Below, one piece after another: positions 4,881-6,227 of a stretch of 6,227 bases of DNA. Positions within the stretch are counted from its first letter, which is position 1, and every line of letters starts with the position of its first letter. The position numbers were made by a program, and so were the translations under genes. The notes beneath the pieces are model-generated. The model was given only the letters and a program-made list of their open reading frames with translations, was not told where the DNA came from and searched no databases. The stretch is from Rickettsiales bacterium (GTDB lineage: Bacteria; Pseudomonadota; Alphaproteobacteria; Rs-D84; CACZYB01), in contig JAITSG010000002.1 in NCBI GenBank assembly GCA_031288035.1, positions 1 through 6,227 of the forward strand, given 5' to 3'.

Positions 4881-6051
4881 GTTCAATTTTACGGAGGCTT
4901 CCGTCGCCGCCCTGCCGTTCGCCGAGCGCGGGAAGCGGTATATCGTTTATGATACAAGCACGAAAAACCTTATTTTGCGCGTCGGCGAGAATAGCAAAGT
5001 CTATTACTTGTTGAAAAAGGCGAATAACCGCGTGATTTATGTCCGTCTGGGCGATGTAGGCAACACCAGCCTCAAGACTGCCCGCGAGCTCCTTATCGAC
5101 AATATAAAGGTCGTCGCTAACGGCAAGAACCCCAATGACGAAAAAAAGAAGTTCCGCAAGGATATGACCATAAAGGAATTTTTCGAGAAAGTATATATGC
5201 CCCAGCATTCCATGCTTTTCAAGAAGCCCTCCTCGCAAAAAGATGACAAGAACAATTTCCGGCTTTATCTCATGCCAATCCATAACAGGAAAATGCTTGA
5301 TATAACCCACGCAGACATTGATCGCCTGCACAAGCAGATAGGCGCGAATAATGGGATTTACATGGCAAACCACGCGATAAGGCTTATCCGGCAGATGTAT
5401 AACAAGGCAATAGGTTGGGGCTTCCCCGGCCCCAATCCGGCTACGCACATACAGTTTTTCAAGGAAACCAAGCGCGACAGGTTCCTACAGGAAGAAGAGT
5501 TGCCAAGGCTTTTTAGGGCGCTTATGGAAGAGTCAAATACCATGTTCCGTAACTTTGTCCTGCTTTCCCTATGGTTGGGGCAAAGGCGGCGCAACATGCA
5601 GGCTATCCGCTGGACGGACATAAACTTTGACAGGCAGGTTTTATACATAAAGGAAACGAAAAATGGCGATCCTCAGGTTGTCCCTATTCCGCGACAGGCT
5701 TTGGAACTTTTGCGGGAAATGGAAACTTTCAAGGCAAGCGAATGGTTGTTTCCAAGCGCTAAATCCGCCAGCGGCCATCTTGAAACTCCGGCCAAGATGT
5801 GGAAATCCCTCTTGGAGCGAGCAAACATAGAAAACCTGCGCATACACGACCTCCGGCGCACTTTTGCCAGCTACCAAGCTATAACCGGCTCCTCGCACGC
5901 CATTATAGGCAAAGCCTTAGGCGACAAATCCCCGGCGGTTATCCCAACCTACGCCCGGTTGTCCGAAAATCCCGTACGGCAAAGCATACAAACGGCGGCA
6001 GACGCTATGGAAGCGCTGGCGCTACCGAAACCAGCGGATGCGATAAAATGA
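4855..6051 (+). CDS. int: Tyrosine recombinase / site-specific integrase (DUF4102-type N-terminus)
   Basis: The 398-residue protein has the usual length and domain order of tRNA-targeting (P4-like) integrases. Residues about 10-92 form the DUF4102-like arm-binding domain, about 104-190 the SAM-like core-binding domain, and about 208-385 the catalytic domain. Visible active-site residues are R244 (LGQRRRN), K269 (TKNG), H331 and R334 (HDLRR), and the nucleophile Y366 (TYARL). The sixth position, normally His or Trp after the glycine of the LGHKS motif, is Asp357 here (LGDKSP). It presumably inserted this element into the tRNA-Arg gene about 1.2 kb upstream and would also catalyse excision. It is unusual that another gene sits between the integrase and the att site. 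Its start overlaps the rhuM-family gene, and its stop shares ATGA with the next ORF. There is no sign of frameshift or truncation. Confidence 0.95.
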   Translation: MAPIPTRTKFNFTEASVAALPFAERGKRYIVYDTSTKNLILRVGENSKVYYLLKKANNRVIYVRLGDVGNTSLKTARELLIDNIKVVANGKNPNDEKKKFRKDMTIKEFFEKVYMPQHSMLFKKPSSQKDDKNNFRLYLMPIHNRKMLDITHADIDRLHKQIGANNGIYMANHAIRLIRQMYNKAIGWGFPGPNPATHIQFFKETKRDRFLQEEELPRLFRALMEESNTMFRNFVLLSLWLGQRRRNMQAIRWTDINFDRQVLYIKETKNGDPQVVPIPRQALELLREMETFKASEWLFPSAKSASGHLETPAKMWKSLLERANIENLRIHDLRRTFASYQAITGSSHAIIGKALGDKSPAVIPTYARLSENPVRQSIQTAADAMEALALPKPADAIK

Positions 6052-6227
6052 CAGAAAACTTCAACATACAACGAATTTTCGAGGCTATACAGGAACCATT
6101 GCCAGAAATGCTTTCTAACACAATAGAAGAATTGAATAAACGGCTGAACAACATGGCCGAGTTGTTCCTCGAATATTACCCGCTATCGCAGGATACTTCG
6201 GGAACAGCTCTGAAAAACCTCAAAGCC
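6048..6227 (+). CDS. Unknown small helical protein, start of gene (C-terminus off window)
   Basis: The ATG at 6048 overlaps the integrase stop as ATGA, and the frame stays open for all 60 remaining codons. The visible part (MTENFNIQRIFEAIQEPLPE, then a second stretch rich in L, N, E and M) looks soluble and amphipathic, with no transmembrane segment or recognisable motif. The four-base overlap points to coupled translation, so it is probably the third gene of the rhuM-int operon. I do not recognise it. An excisionase, an antitoxin or an unrelated cargo gene would all be compatible. Real coding is likely from the overlap and open frame, but the evidence is short. Confidence 0.6.
   Translation, partial: MTENFNIQRIFEAIQEPLPEMLSNTIEELNKRLNNMAELFLEYYPLSQDTSGTALKNLKA

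Larger units (their letters stand above)
3640..6227 (+). mobile_element. Left part of an integrated genetic element (prophage or genomic island), right end outside window
   Basis: The interval begins inside a tRNA gene, is visibly more AT-rich than the DNA to its left, and encodes an integrase with two closely packed companion genes. It also switches to Shine-Dalgarno-led starts. No capsid, conjugation, replication or transposase gene is visible, so prophage, ICE and simple island cannot be told apart. The first 94 bases (3640-3733) hold no gene. They are T-rich, with TTTCT recurring at 3646, 3656, 3684 and 3703, and contain the element promoter. Confidence 0.8.

Overview
The window looks like a junction between the chromosome of a fairly GC-rich, alphaproteobacterium-like organism and a more AT-rich integrated mobile element that starts near position 3640. 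The taxonomic hint comes from the first gene. It is an AddB of the alphaproteobacterial type, recognisable along its length, and it enters from the left edge on the minus strand.

Left part (1-3600, host). addB (minus, C-terminal end off the window) and an unrecognised cysteine-rich secreted protein (plus, 2223-3482) diverge from a gap of about 100 bp. The gap holds two well-formed sigma70-type promoters with 17-bp spacers. Each -10 box lies only 6-9 nt before a start codon and neither start has a Shine-Dalgarno sequence, so both mRNAs should be leaderless or nearly so. A short GC-rich intergenic stretch follows, with two inverted repeats. Then comes a promoter and the 5' half of a tRNA-Arg(UCU) gene.

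Junction (about 3633-3644). The tRNA is normal through acceptor 5' strand, D arm, anticodon 5' stem and anticodon loop, and then runs into AT-rich sequence. No variable loop, T arm or 3' acceptor strand is found anywhere downstream in the window. This fits a tyrosine-recombinase attachment site with crossover in the anticodon loop.

Right part (3640-6227, element). An AT-rich end of about 90 nt is followed by a promoter (3699-3727), a leader with four GTTAGCC copies, and three tightly packed plus-strand genes: a RhuM-family gene, a tyrosine-recombinase integrase with an arm-binding-type N-terminus, and a third gene that starts on an ATGA overlap and runs off the right edge. The two starts that can be judged have good Shine-Dalgarno sequences, unlike the host genes. 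The integrase explains the insertion; RhuM and the last ORF are probably accessory cargo or part of the element's control. The other end of the element is outside the window and should hold the missing 3' half of the tRNA, or a rebuilt complete copy.
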